NCBI GenBank assembly: GCA_934757155.1 | Contig: CAKVLI010000019.1 | Location: 1 to 26,208 of the forward strand | Direction of reading: 5' to 3' | From: an uncultured Candidatus Melainabacteria bacterium | GTDB taxonomy: Bacteria > Cyanobacteriota > Vampirovibrionia > Gastranaerophilales > Gastranaerophilaceae | DNA: 26,208 nt | Shown: positions 8,664 through 16,107 of the stretch, one piece after another | How the letters are laid out: each line of letters begins with the position of its first letter | Numbering within the stretch: position 1 is the stretch's first letter | Position numbers and translations under genes: made by a program | Notes under the pieces: generated by a model | Told to the model about the DNA's origin: nothing | The model's database searches: none | The model's input: only the letters and a program-made list of their open reading frames with translations

Positions 8664-8718
8664 GGATATTGCTGAGAGATAAATAGCATAAGTTTAAGGC
8701 TTTATCGCTTAGTGAAAT

Positions 8719-8820
8719 GCGCGGGCTGCTAGCTCAGGTGGTTAGAGCACTCTGCCGAACAAAAAGGTGACTAAATGTCACGTTTTTGTGAGAGGCCTGA
8801 TAAGGGTCCAGCCCTTGACA
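8719..8820 (+). pseudogene. Broken tRNA-Ile 5' half with hairpin insertion
   Basis: Bases 8719-8748 are identical to the 30 bases that begin the intact tRNA-Ile at 8852-8881 (flank, acceptor 5' strand and D arm). The sequence then diverges into a hairpin: ACAAAAA-G-GTGAC (8759-8771), loop TAAAT, GTCAC-G-TTTTTGT (8777-8789). It briefly rejoins tRNA-like sequence (CCTGATAAGGGT, which includes the anticodon loop) and ends in CCAGCCC, which could pair with GGGCT of the acceptor. No T-loop TTCGA is present, so this cannot be a normal tRNA. Confidence 0.65.
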
Positions 8821-8855
8821 AAAGTTTTTGAAAATTTAATATGAATACAACGCGC

Positions 8856-8929
<74 letters not shown>

Positions 8930-8936
8930 TATAATG

Positions 8937-8964
8937 AAGACTTCTTGAAAAAGAAGTCTTTTTT
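8937..8964 (+). terminator. Rho-independent terminator of tRNA-Ile
   Basis: AAGACTTCTT, a GAAA tetraloop, and AAGAAGTCTT form a perfect 10-bp stem followed by a T run. The same hairpin recurs in the second repeat unit at 9083-9110. Confidence 0.88.
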
Positions 8965-9082
8965 ATTTGCCGCAGTGGACTCTTCATTCTTTATACGGCT
9001 CATTCAAGCAAAGCTTTCAATTCGCCTTCCTCTATCAAAACGATACTTAATCGTTTTGACAGAGTTCTTGGCCCATATAATG

Positions 9083-9110
9083 AAGACTTCTTGAAAAAGA
9101 AGTCTTTTTT
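9083..9110 (+). terminator. Second copy of the tRNA-Ile terminator hairpin
   Basis: This is identical to the hairpin at 8937-8964 and lies one repeat period (146 bases) downstream. With no gene between the two it looks redundant and is best explained by the tandem duplication. Confidence 0.8.
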
Positions 9111-9228
9111 ATTTGCCGCAGTGGACTCTTCATTCTTTATACGGCTCATTCAAGCAAAGCTTTCAATTCGCCTCCCTCTATCAAAACGATACTTAATCGT
9201 TTTGACAGAGTTCTTGTCCCATATAATG

Positions 9229-9256
9229 AAGATAGGCATTTCGGCCTATCTTTTTT
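9229..9256 (+). terminator. Terminator hairpin closing the repeat region
   Basis: AAGATAGGC (9229-9237), loop ATTTCG and GCCTATCTT (9244-9252) form a 9-bp stem followed by TTTT. It replaces the GAAA hairpin after the third CCCATATAATGAAGA start and ends the block 100 bases before the fic gene. Confidence 0.8.
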
Positions 9257-9311
9257 ATTTTTAATTACTCCCATTTTTATCAAATGCTTAGCTTACATAA
9301 TGTTCTCAGAT

Positions 9312-9340
9312 TTTAAGTCTTTCCGACTTTGTGCTATAAT
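9312..9340 (+). promoter_or_regulatory. Promoter for the fic gene
   Basis: A perfect TATAAT at 9335-9340 is preceded at 17 bases by a weak -35, TTTAAG. The start codon at 9358 follows AAGAGG, giving a short conventional leader. The gene therefore has its own promoter next to the repeat block. Confidence 0.6.
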
Positions 9341-9357
9341 AACTCAAAGAGGTTTTT

Positions 9358-9966
9358 ATGGTTTTAGAAAACAAATTAGGCATAACAGAGTCCTCTACCC
9401 TTGCAAAAGAGGAAGAACGTATCAGCAAAACAAAGGCTCTTGAACTTTTTGAAAAAGGAATACTTGACTCGCTTGAAGCAGGCAAGTTTGATTCATTGTC
9501 TAAAATTCATAAATATCTCTTTGAAGATATTTACCCATTTGCGGGAGAAGTCAGAAATGTAAATATTGCGAAGGGAATTTTTAGGTTTGCACCTGTTATG
9601 TATCTTAAAACTGCATTAGAGCATATAGATAAAATGCCTCAATCAACATTTGAAGAAATTATTGATAAATATGTAGAAATGAATGTTGCACATCCGTTTA
9701 GAGAAGGCAATGGCAGAAGCACTCGAATTTGGTTAGATTTAATACTAAAAAAGGAACTCGGAAAAGTTGTAGACTGGAGTATTGTTGACAAAGAAGACTA
9801 TCTACTCGCAATGGAGCGCAGCCCAATTAAAAGTGTTGAAATTAGAGAACTTTTAAAAGAGGCTCTTACCTCAGATATCAACAACAGAACAGTCTATATG
9901 AAGGGAATCGATGCAAGTTACAACTACGAAGGTTATTTTCAATTCCGAACAGAAGATATGATTTAA
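9358..9966 (+). CDS. fic: Fic-family AMP-transferase, single-domain with C-terminal inhibitory helix (class III-like)
   Basis: 202 aa. Fic enzymes move AMP from ATP to hydroxyl side chains of target proteins. The catalytic loop HPFREGNGRSTR (112-123) is a complete H-x-F-x-[DE]-GNGRxxR motif. IYPFAGEVRNVNI (58-70) is the usual flap region and MYLKTALEHIDKMP precedes the core. Near the C-terminus SYNYEG (187-192) fits the inhibitory [S/T]xxxE[G/N] motif, whose Glu blocks productive ATP binding; this position matches class III proteins such as Neisseria NmFic, which targets DNA gyrase in its active state (family knowledge). No separate antitoxin gene is visible, consistent with built-in inhibition. 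It lies beside tRNA-Ile and repeats, a frequent place for acquired genes. Its stop codon at 9966 directly abuts the stop of the convergent thioredoxin gene. Its target here is unknown. Confidence 0.93.
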   Translation: MVLENKLGITESSTLAKEEERISKTKALELFEKGILDSLEAGKFDSLSKIHKYLFEDIYPFAGEVRNVNIAKGIFRFAPVMYLKTALEHIDKMPQSTFEEIIDKYVEMNVAHPFREGNGRSTRIWLDLILKKELGKVVDWSIVDKEDYLLAMERSPIKSVEIRELLKEALTSDINNRTVYMKGIDASYNYEGYFQFRTEDMI

Positions 9967-10284
9967 TTACAAATGCTTTTCAATATTCGTAATAATTGAG
10001 CTTTTTGGCATCAAGCCAACCATGCGCTCAACAGCTTCACCATTTTTGAACACCATCAAAGTAGGAAGTCCGCTTACTTGATATTTCTTTGCTGCTTCCA
10101 AATTATTATCAGTATCAATCTTGGCAAATTTAACTCTATTCGCCAATTCTTCTTCAACCTCTTCCAAAATTGGAGCAAGCTTTCTGCATGGTCCGCACCA
10201 GTTAGCAAAAAAATCAACCACAACGACTCCGTTATGTGAAATTACTTCGTTATCAAAATTATCAGAATTTATCTCTAAAACCAT
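9967..10284 (-). CDS. trxA: Thioredoxin
   Basis: 105 aa, the usual length. It is a cytoplasmic dithiol-disulfide reductant. The active site is FFANWCGPC with the redox Cys at 30 and 33, where many homologues have AxWCGPC. The family cis-Pro appears in SGLPTLMVFKNGE, and GLMPKSSI follows near the C-terminus. AGGAG lies 9 bases upstream of the ATG. The minus-strand upstream region contains several GGTAA repeats (see 10326-10358). It converges on fic with no intergenic base, so read-through in either direction would give antisense RNA. Confidence 0.95.
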   Translation of the reverse strand: MVLEINSDNFDNEVISHNGVVVVDFFANWCGPCRKLAPILEEVEEELANRVKFAKIDTDNNLEAAKKYQVSGLPTLMVFKNGEAVERMVGLMPKSSIITNIEKHL

Positions 10285-10446
10285 ACAAAACTTCTCCTTA
10301 TCTAATTTGGCACAAATATCTATACTTACCCTTACCTATTTACCCCTATTTATTTACCACCTAATATTAGCACATATTTTTTATTCATGCTATTATTCTG
10401 TAAGAGGGGATAAAAAAGGGAATATTTATACCCAAAAGGATGAGAA

Positions 10447-11364
10447 ATGCCAAGAAAAAAAGAAATAGAAATAGTACTTGATACCGAAACCACCGGTTTA
10501 GATTATACAAGAGAAAGAATTATCGAGTTTGCAGCAGTTAGACTTGAGAACGGAAAGATTACAGATGAGTTTCAAACACTGATTAACCCTCACCAGCACA
10601 TCCGCAAGTCGTCTATGGCTGTACACGGGATTACGCAAGAAATGGTAGAAGATGCTCCGACTGAAGAAGAAGCTTTACCAAAGATTCTAGAATTTATCGG
10701 TGATTATCCGATTGTTGCACACAACGCGATTTTTGATTACTCATTCTTAAACGAAGCAAAGAAAAGAGTTTTCGGGGAAGAATTAACAAACCCAAGAATT
10801 GATACACAAATCATGTTCCGCGAAATTGCACCGGATTTGGAATCTCACGGGCTTGAGGCTTTGACTCACAGATTTAATGTAGAGCTTCACAACCACCACA
10901 GAGCAATGGCTGACACAATGGGACTTGCGCTTGCTTATCCTAAACTCAAAAAATTGTACCTGCAAAGACTCGACTGGCAGAAAAAACAGCTTGATAACGT
11001 TGATTACCTTTTTGACAGATATTTGAGAATTCAACAAAGTATCGCCGCTATGCAAGCAGAATTGCAGGATTTAAAGTCAGTATTCAAGCTCCACTTTGAA
11101 CTCGGTGGTGCGCCGTTAGAATCTGAAACCGGGGAAATAATGGTTTATCAATCAAAACAATCTTTTGGATATGATTTTAATGATGTAAAAGATGTTCTTG
11201 AAAGTGTAGGTGCATTGGAAAAAGCAGTTAAGCTTAACAACGGATTTATCGATAGACTTTGCAACGGTCTTAGCTTGTCAGAAGAGTACAAACAAATCAT
11301 TCGTGACGCAAGACAAGAGCTTTCTGAAACCAGAAATATTCAGGTTATCAAGCCATGCAAATAA
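10447..11364 (+). CDS. DnaQ-like 3'-5' exonuclease (DEDDh family)
   Basis: 305 aa. The N-terminal 170 residues form an RNase T/DnaQ exonuclease domain: Exo I LDTETTG with Asp12 and Glu14, Exo II VAHNAIFD with Asp97, and Exo III HRAMAD with His151 and Asp156, the full DEDDh set. It resembles the exonuclease of PolC or the separate epsilon subunit, but no polymerase domain follows. The C-terminal 130 residues are helical with no motif I recognise, perhaps mediating partner binding. It could be the polymerase III proofreading subunit or a repair exonuclease. AAAGGATGAG precedes the ATG. The last 10 bases overlap the start of the rRNA methyltransferase gene, so the two are likely cotranscribed. 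Confidence 0.88.
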   Translation: MPRKKEIEIVLDTETTGLDYTRERIIEFAAVRLENGKITDEFQTLINPHQHIRKSSMAVHGITQEMVEDAPTEEEALPKILEFIGDYPIVAHNAIFDYSFLNEAKKRVFGEELTNPRIDTQIMFREIAPDLESHGLEALTHRFNVELHNHHRAMADTMGLALAYPKLKKLYLQRLDWQKKQLDNVDYLFDRYLRIQQSIAAMQAELQDLKSVFKLHFELGGAPLESETGEIMVYQSKQSFGYDFNDVKDVLESVGALEKAVKLNNGFIDRLCNGLSLSEEYKQIIRDARQELSETRNIQVIKPCK

Positions 11365-12710
11365 ATGACATCGTCACCATAGAAAAGCTTTCAAATTTAG
11401 GTTACGGGATTGCAAAACAAGACGGTTTTGTAATCTTTGTTGAAGGCGCTTGCCCAGGTGATAAAGTCAAGATTAGAATAACAAAGAAGAACAAAAACTT
11501 TGCGAATGCAAAAGTTGTAGAGATTCTTGAACCATCTCCACATAGAATTAAGCCGATTTGTCCTATGCAAAAGGTTTGCGGAGCATGCCAGCTGCAATTT
11601 ATTGATTATGATTACCAACTTGAATTAAAAAAAGAGATTGTTTCAGACACAATGCGCTCAATTTTCGGACAAGAGGTTGAAATCAAAGACGTTATACCAA
11701 GCCCTAAAACAGCGGAATACAGACACAAAATTCAGTATCCGATTTCTGAGACAAGGGATTCTAAAAGAATTTTGGCAGGGTATTATAAATCGGCAACACA
11801 CGAGCTGGTAAATATCAAGTATTGTCCTATTCAGCCGGCTTATTGCGATGAGATTATTGAATTTATCCGAACCGCAGCACAAGAAGTCGGGATAAGCGGT
11901 TACAATGAGAAAAAACACAGCGGAGACTTGCGTCATGTTGTAATCAGAACATCTGCATACTCAGGCAAAAGCTTGATTACACTCGTTGTGAACTCAACTA
12001 AAATGTTTGACAAACTAAAAAAACTTGCAGAAAAGATTTATAACGAGCTTGAAAATATAGCGGGCGTAGCAGTCAATTTCAACTCAAAGAAAACAAATCT
12101 TATTTTGGGAGATAAAACTGAACCTGTTATCGGGGAAAGGTTTGTAGAAGAAAAACTGTGCGATAAAGTATACAAAATCGCACCGGAAACCTTTTTCCAA
12201 GTTAATCCGTACACTGCGGATAATATTTTCAGGTTCGTCAAGAAATATATTTCCGAAAACTTCGAACAACCGCTTATATTGGACGCTTATGCAGGTATTA
12301 CCGCGTTTGGAATTGCTTTGTCCGATATCGCGAAAAAAGTCGTTAGCGTAGAAGAAGTTAGAGCATCCGTTGAGCTTGCGGACAGAATTATAAAAGAAAA
12401 CGGGATTAAAAACGTTGAATTGCACAATATGGATGCAGGCATGTTTTTTGAAAAAGAGCTAAAAACGAAGGGCAGAATGTTTGACGTAACAGTTCTTGAC
12501 CCGCCGAGAAAAGGCTGTACTGAAGAAAGCTTGGACTATGCGCTAAAACTAACTACAGGCAAAATCGTTTATGTTTCATGCAATCCTGCAACACTTGCAC
12601 GTGACTTGAAATACCTTACATCAAAAGGCTGCAAAGTCGAGTATATTCAACCGTTCGACATGTTTCCACACACTTATCATATCGAAAACGTGGCTATAAT
12701 TTCTGTATAA
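11355..12710 (+). CDS. rlmD: 23S rRNA (uracil-C5)-methyltransferase, RlmD/RumA type
   Basis: 451 aa. SAM-dependent C5 methylation of a uridine, probably in 23S rRNA; TrmA-type tRNA methylation cannot be excluded. An N-terminal TRAM domain (about 1-60) is followed by Fe-S cysteines CPMQKVCGAC at 69, 75 and 78 (C-x5-C-x2-C as in RumA), with a likely fourth Cys in IKYCPIQ near 157. The methyltransferase core has DAYAGITAFG, VLDPPRKGC and VSCNPATLARD, with the catalytic Cys at 409; a C-terminal HIENV Glu (444) fits the general base. The start overlaps the exonuclease gene by 10 bases. The final 17 bases overlap the convergent lipoyl-pathway gene, and no terminator is present. Confidence 0.9.
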   Translation: MQINDIVTIEKLSNLGYGIAKQDGFVIFVEGACPGDKVKIRITKKNKNFANAKVVEILEPSPHRIKPICPMQKVCGACQLQFIDYDYQLELKKEIVSDTMRSIFGQEVEIKDVIPSPKTAEYRHKIQYPISETRDSKRILAGYYKSATHELVNIKYCPIQPAYCDEIIEFIRTAAQEVGISGYNEKKHSGDLRHVVIRTSAYSGKSLITLVVNSTKMFDKLKKLAEKIYNELENIAGVAVNFNSKKTNLILGDKTEPVIGERFVEEKLCDKVYKIAPETFFQVNPYTADNIFRFVKKYISENFEQPLILDAYAGITAFGIALSDIAKKVVSVEEVRASVELADRIIKENGIKNVELHNMDAGMFFEKELKTKGRMFDVTVLDPPRKGCTEESLDYALKLTTGKIVYVSCNPATLARDLKYLTSKGCKVEYIQPFDMFPHTYHIENVAIISV

Positions 12711-13353
12711 AATCTTCTAACAGAGAAACAAATTTCTCTTTTGTCATATCAGGAAGAATTTCTTTGACAGTCGTAATTCCTTTGACCTCTTCCTTGAACA
12801 AATGTTCTAAAAACTCTTTGTCATACCCGAAAAGAATTGAACCGTGTTGAAGAATATAACCTTGTTTACGGTATTGAGCCGAGCCGATAATTTTTTGTCC
12901 CTTATAACAGACATCCGCCCCGGTTGATAACAACATGCAGTAGTCAAAATGCGTAGAAACTTTTTTATTTTCACCAAAATCGAGTTCAACCCCCAAAGTT
13001 TTAAAAAAATCAATCAAAATTCCTGAAATATGTTTATAAGATTCTACCACACTTTCCCCTTCAATTACGGGCGCAACATAACTATATGTAATTTCATCAT
13101 CATGTAATAATGCACGCCCGCCGGTTAAACGACGCACGAGCTCGACATCCTTATCTGTAATGAAATCGTCCTTCTGATTTCTGCCAAGAGAAATACACTT
13201 TGGTGACCATGCATAGAGGCGAAAAACAGGCTCTTTAGTTTGATTTTGAATAGCCCCGTCCAAAAGCTCGGAATCTATTCTCATATTATCCGCGCCCGTG
13301 TATGTTCCAAATTTAACGTACTTCATCCTGAATCTTTCTGAATAAGGCTTCAT
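12694..13353 (-). CDS. Octanoyltransferase / lipoate-protein ligase family protein (LipM-like)
   Basis: 219 aa from the chosen start. The BPL/LPL fold transfers octanoyl or lipoyl groups to a Lys of carrier domains. Seen: NMRIDSELL (23-31), RRLTGGRALLHDDEITYSY (74-92) as the family signature, and KIIGSAQYRKQGYILQHGSI (154-173). Cys139 in HFDYCMLL aligns with the catalytic Cys of LipM at the same distance from GSAQ, which favours octanoyltransferase over lipoate ligase. The frame is open to 13398, but AGAAGGA places the start at 13353 or 13356; a later ATG at 13326 is possible. It overlaps the end of the upstream HD gene, suggesting coupling. No lipoylated enzyme gene is in the window. Confidence 0.85.
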   Translation of the reverse strand: MKPYSERFRMKYVKFGTYTGADNMRIDSELLDGAIQNQTKEPVFRLYAWSPKCISLGRNQKDDFITDKDVELVRRLTGGRALLHDDEITYSYVAPVIEGESVVESYKHISGILIDFFKTLGVELDFGENKKVSTHFDYCMLLSTGADVCYKGQKIIGSAQYRKQGYILQHGSILFGYDKEFLEHLFKEEVKGITTVKEILPDMTKEKFVSLLEDFIQKL

Positions 13354-14347
13354 CATTATTTCCTTCTGCCAAAGGTTTTGGAATAAAGAGGTCTTCATAC
13401 CTTCTTATCGCATATTGGTCAGACATGCCGGAAATATAATCAGTTACAAGCTGCGGAATATCATCTGCGTCATAATAAGCCGCAAGTTTTTCACTATAGT
13501 ACTCAAATAACGATTTTATAATATTTTTGGCCTTTTTCTCTTCTGCCTTTGTTATCGGATCAAGATATACATTTTCAAACATCCATTCACGAAGTTTGGT
13601 TACATAGTACCAGCCCTCTTCAGACATTTTTACTCTGGGTTTATCAATGGAATTCACAATAACATCAGATATCATTTTACCTAAACGTGCAGACTGATTT
13701 GAAGAAAAATATTCCGTACAATCCTTTGGCAAATCATCATTAGTAATAACACCTGCTCGCACAGAATCTTCTATATCGTGATTAATATAAGCAATTTTAT
13801 CCGCGTATTGAACAACTTGAGCTTCAGGAGTTTTTGGCTTATAGCCCCAAGAGTGGGTCATAATTCCGTCTACTGTTTCTCTGCAAAGATTCATGTTTTC
13901 GAGAACTTCTACAACACGGACACTCTGTAAATTATGATAAAAACCGTTTGGCAAAAGCTCATTCAAGGTTGCTTCTCCGCAATGCCCGAATGCTGTATGC
14001 CCTAAATCGTGTCCCAACGAAATTGCTTCAACCAAATCTTCGTTGAGCTTCAAAGCCCTTGCTATAGTTCTTGCAATTTGTGAAACTTCAAGTGTGTGAG
14101 TCAAACGAGTTCTAAAGTGGTCATTGAATGGTGAAAGAAAAACTTGCGTTTTGTGCTTTAATCTTCTAAAAGATTTTGAGTGCAAAATTTTATCTCTATC
14201 ACGCTGAAATTCCGTACGAATAGGGCATTCTTCTACTCTCGGGAATTTCCTGCCTTTAGATTCTTTACATTTGGTTGCATAAGGAGATAGAAATTCATAT
14301 TCCCTTTGTTCAAGTTCTTCTTTAATTGTCTTTAAATCAATCGTCAT
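13313..14347 (-). CDS. dgt: dGTPase-like HD-domain deoxynucleotide triphosphohydrolase
   Basis: 344 aa. HD hydrolases of this family split dNTPs to deoxynucleosides and tripolyphosphate and adjust the dNTP pool. The metal site is complete: RLTHTLEV (His84), ISLGHDLGHTAFGH (His113-Asp114) and YADKIAYINHD (Asp near 182). EFQRDRDKILHSKSFRRLKHKTQVF (46-70) is the family's conserved N-terminal block. The length fits the shorter dGTPase-like branch. A TTTACG-17-TATAAT promoter ends only 9 bases before the ATG and there is no Shine-Dalgarno, so the mRNA is predicted to be leaderless. It is divergent from the acetyltransferase gene, and its 3' end overlaps the LipM-like gene. Confidence 0.93.
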   Translation of the reverse strand: MTIDLKTIKEELEQREYEFLSPYATKCKESKGRKFPRVEECPIRTEFQRDRDKILHSKSFRRLKHKTQVFLSPFNDHFRTRLTHTLEVSQIARTIARALKLNEDLVEAISLGHDLGHTAFGHCGEATLNELLPNGFYHNLQSVRVVEVLENMNLCRETVDGIMTHSWGYKPKTPEAQVVQYADKIAYINHDIEDSVRAGVITNDDLPKDCTEYFSSNQSARLGKMISDVIVNSIDKPRVKMSEEGWYYVTKLREWMFENVYLDPITKAEEKKAKNIIKSLFEYYSEKLAAYYDADDIPQLVTDYISGMSDQYAIRRYEDLFIPKPLAEGNNDEALFRKIQDEVR

Positions 14348-14356
14348 AGCAACAGT

Positions 14357-14385
14357 ATTATACTCAAAAAGCTTAAATCCGTAAA
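14357..14385 (-). promoter_or_regulatory. dgt promoter, predicted leaderless start
   Basis: Minus strand: TTTACG (14385-14380), a 17-base spacer and a perfect TATAAT (14362-14357). Nine bases separate the -10 from the ATG at 14347, so transcription should begin within about 3 bases of the start codon. Confidence 0.7.
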
Positions 14386-14391
14386 CATAGC

Positions 14392-14420
14392 TACAAAGAT
14401 AATGTTAGATGTGTTATAAT
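14392..14420 (+). promoter_or_regulatory. Promoter of the acetyltransferase operon
   Basis: TACAAA at 14392-14397, a 17-base spacer and TATAAT at 14415-14420. It lies back to back with the dgt promoter, the two -35 boxes being 6 bases apart. The ATG at 14458 has GGGGTG upstream, a normal leader unlike that of dgt. Confidence 0.6.
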
Positions 14421-14457
14421 CTCGTTTGATAAACCGACATTTCACAGGGGTGATGTT

Positions 14458-15048
14458 ATGAGTGAAAAGGAAAAAATGTTGAATGGACTCGCATATCTTC
14501 CTATGGAAGACAAGGAATTGATTCACGCAAGAGAAGTTTGTAAAAAGCTTTGCTATGAATATAATAAAATTTCACCGGACAAAACCAAGAAACGCAGTTT
14601 TGTGATAAAAAAATTACTGGGCAAAACCTGTGATAAATTTTTAATTGAGCAGCCGTTCGTTTGTGATTACGGATTCAATGTTGAAATCGGCGAAAACTTT
14701 TATTCTAACCACAATCTTGTAATTCTTGACCCTGCAAAAGTAATATTTGGAAATAATGTTTTCATCGGTCCTAATTGTGGATTTTATACTCCTGAACATC
14801 CATTGGATGCAGAAAGCAGAGTTAAGGGAATTGAATACGCCTTTCCGATAAAAGTCGGTAATAATGTTTGGTTTGGCGGAAATGTAACCGTGCTAGGCGG
14901 AGTTACAATTGGGGATAATACAGTAATCGGTACCGGAAGTGTGGTCACAAAAAATCTTCCCGCAAACGTCATTGCAGCAGGGAACCCTTGCAGAGTTATA
15001 AGAGAAATTACGGAAGCAGACAAATACAGATATGAAAAACAAAATTAA
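14458..15048 (+). CDS. Sugar O-acetyltransferase (maltose/galactoside acetyltransferase family)
   Basis: 196 aa. Left-handed beta-helix enzyme that transfers acetyl from acetyl-CoA to a sugar hydroxyl. The N-terminal Maa domain KMLNGLAYLPMEDKEL (6-21) is typical. Hexapeptide repeats run from about 72 to 170 (IGENFYSNHN, FGNNVFIGPN, VGNNVWFGGNVTVLGGVTIGDNTVIGTGSVV). The catalytic His is at 114 in TPEHPLD, and AAGNPCRVIR ends the acetyl-CoA region. The acceptor sugar cannot be told from sequence. The 3' end overlaps the next gene by 17 bases; pairing with a membrane acyltransferase suggests modification of a surface or secreted glycan (inference). Confidence 0.9.
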   Translation: MSEKEKMLNGLAYLPMEDKELIHAREVCKKLCYEYNKISPDKTKKRSFVIKKLLGKTCDKFLIEQPFVCDYGFNVEIGENFYSNHNLVILDPAKVIFGNNVFIGPNCGFYTPEHPLDAESRVKGIEYAFPIKVGNNVWFGGNVTVLGGVTIGDNTVIGTGSVVTKNLPANVIAAGNPCRVIREITEADKYRYEKQN

Positions 15049-16066
15049 CTTACTAAAAGCTCTCGCCATTATGCTTGTTGTATCAGGGCATTTGGAATTT
15101 TCGCTAATTCCTGGGTTTCCGCCCTATTCGTTTCAGCTTGCATTGTTTTTCTTTATCTCAGGCATGTTGTTTAACGAAAAATACAACTTTATAGAATTTT
15201 TCAAAAGAAGATTTAATAGCTTACTTAAACCATACATACTTTATTCTATTGCATATTTAGGAATCACAATTGCAATGACTCCTATCGTAGGCAAATTTTG
15301 GGGAATGGATATAACTTGGTTCAACGAAACAGTTATGGCATTTTTAACAGGGCATCAACTGGATTTGACCTGCCCGCTTTGGTTTGTAACACAGCTTTTT
15401 ATAACATTAATCGTTTATCACATTTTGAATAGAATTCACGTTAAAACGCCTGTGTATTTTATATTTGCGCTAATCGCAATTCAACTGGGTATTTTCAGAG
15501 AAAATTTGTACATTTTGCTTCTGCTTAAAACGTTATTTTCCTTGTTGTTTGTACATCTTGGGCATGTTTATGTTACAAAAATCGAAAACAAATACAATAT
15601 TTTCACCCCCAAAGTGTTTTGGATAGTATTGTTTATTCAAGCATTGCTGTGGCTTACAAACATGGACTACACACCGGAAGATGGAGTCGGATTGAGCTAT
15701 ATCTTAGCTTGGGGAGAATTTGATAACTGGATTGTACCTATTTTAACCAGTTTAACAGGAATTTGGATAAGTTTATTCATCATCGATAAGCTCTATGACA
15801 AGATTAAAGACTGCGGAATTTTACACACAATCGGACAAAATACTTATCACATAATGGCAAACCATTTGCTTGTGTTCAATATTATTACTTATACAATTCT
15901 ATGGATAAAAGGAATTCCTTTTGATATAAAAAATTCCGCTGATATCTACTGGTTCTATGCTCCTCTAAAATCAACTTACATCTACTTTTTAGCAGGAATT
16001 TTTGTGCCAACCTTTGTTGCAGAAGGAATCAAAAAACTAAAAGCCCGTAAACATTGTCAAAATTAA
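15032..16066 (+). CDS. Acyltransferase family 3 membrane protein
   Basis: 344 aa with about ten hydrophobic segments, the usual form of the acyltransferase 3 (OafA/NolL/WecH-like) family. The first helix contains VVSGH (16-20) with the family's conserved His, and FFFISGMLF follows in helix 2 with RRFNSLLKPY after it, a common family feature. It probably moves an acetyl or other acyl group across the membrane onto an extracytoplasmic glycan. It starts inside the acetyltransferase gene with no good Shine-Dalgarno, so translation is probably coupled. The acceptor is unknown. Confidence 0.88.
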   Translation: MKNKINLLKALAIMLVVSGHLEFSLIPGFPPYSFQLALFFFISGMLFNEKYNFIEFFKRRFNSLLKPYILYSIAYLGITIAMTPIVGKFWGMDITWFNETVMAFLTGHQLDLTCPLWFVTQLFITLIVYHILNRIHVKTPVYFIFALIAIQLGIFRENLYILLLLKTLFSLLFVHLGHVYVTKIENKYNIFTPKVFWIVLFIQALLWLTNMDYTPEDGVGLSYILAWGEFDNWIVPILTSLTGIWISLFIIDKLYDKIKDCGILHTIGQNTYHIMANHLLVFNIITYTILWIKGIPFDIKNSADIYWFYAPLKSTYIYFLAGIFVPTFVAEGIKKLKARKHCQN

Positions 16067-16082
16067 TCTAATATTGTATTAT
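16054..16082 (+). promoter_or_regulatory. Promoter for the MgtC-family gene
   Basis: TTGTCA at 16054-16059, 17 bases, TATTAT at 16077-16082. The -35 overlaps the end of the acyltransferase gene. A leader of about 19 bases with AGAGGAG precedes the ATG at 16108. Confidence 0.7.
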
Positions 16083-16107
16083 AGATAGATATAGAGGAGA
16101 AGTTTTT

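Noticed and set aside
8719..8820. A second functional tRNA with an intron
   Set aside because: No T arm with TTCGA is present after the insert, so no splicing could yield a normal tRNA.
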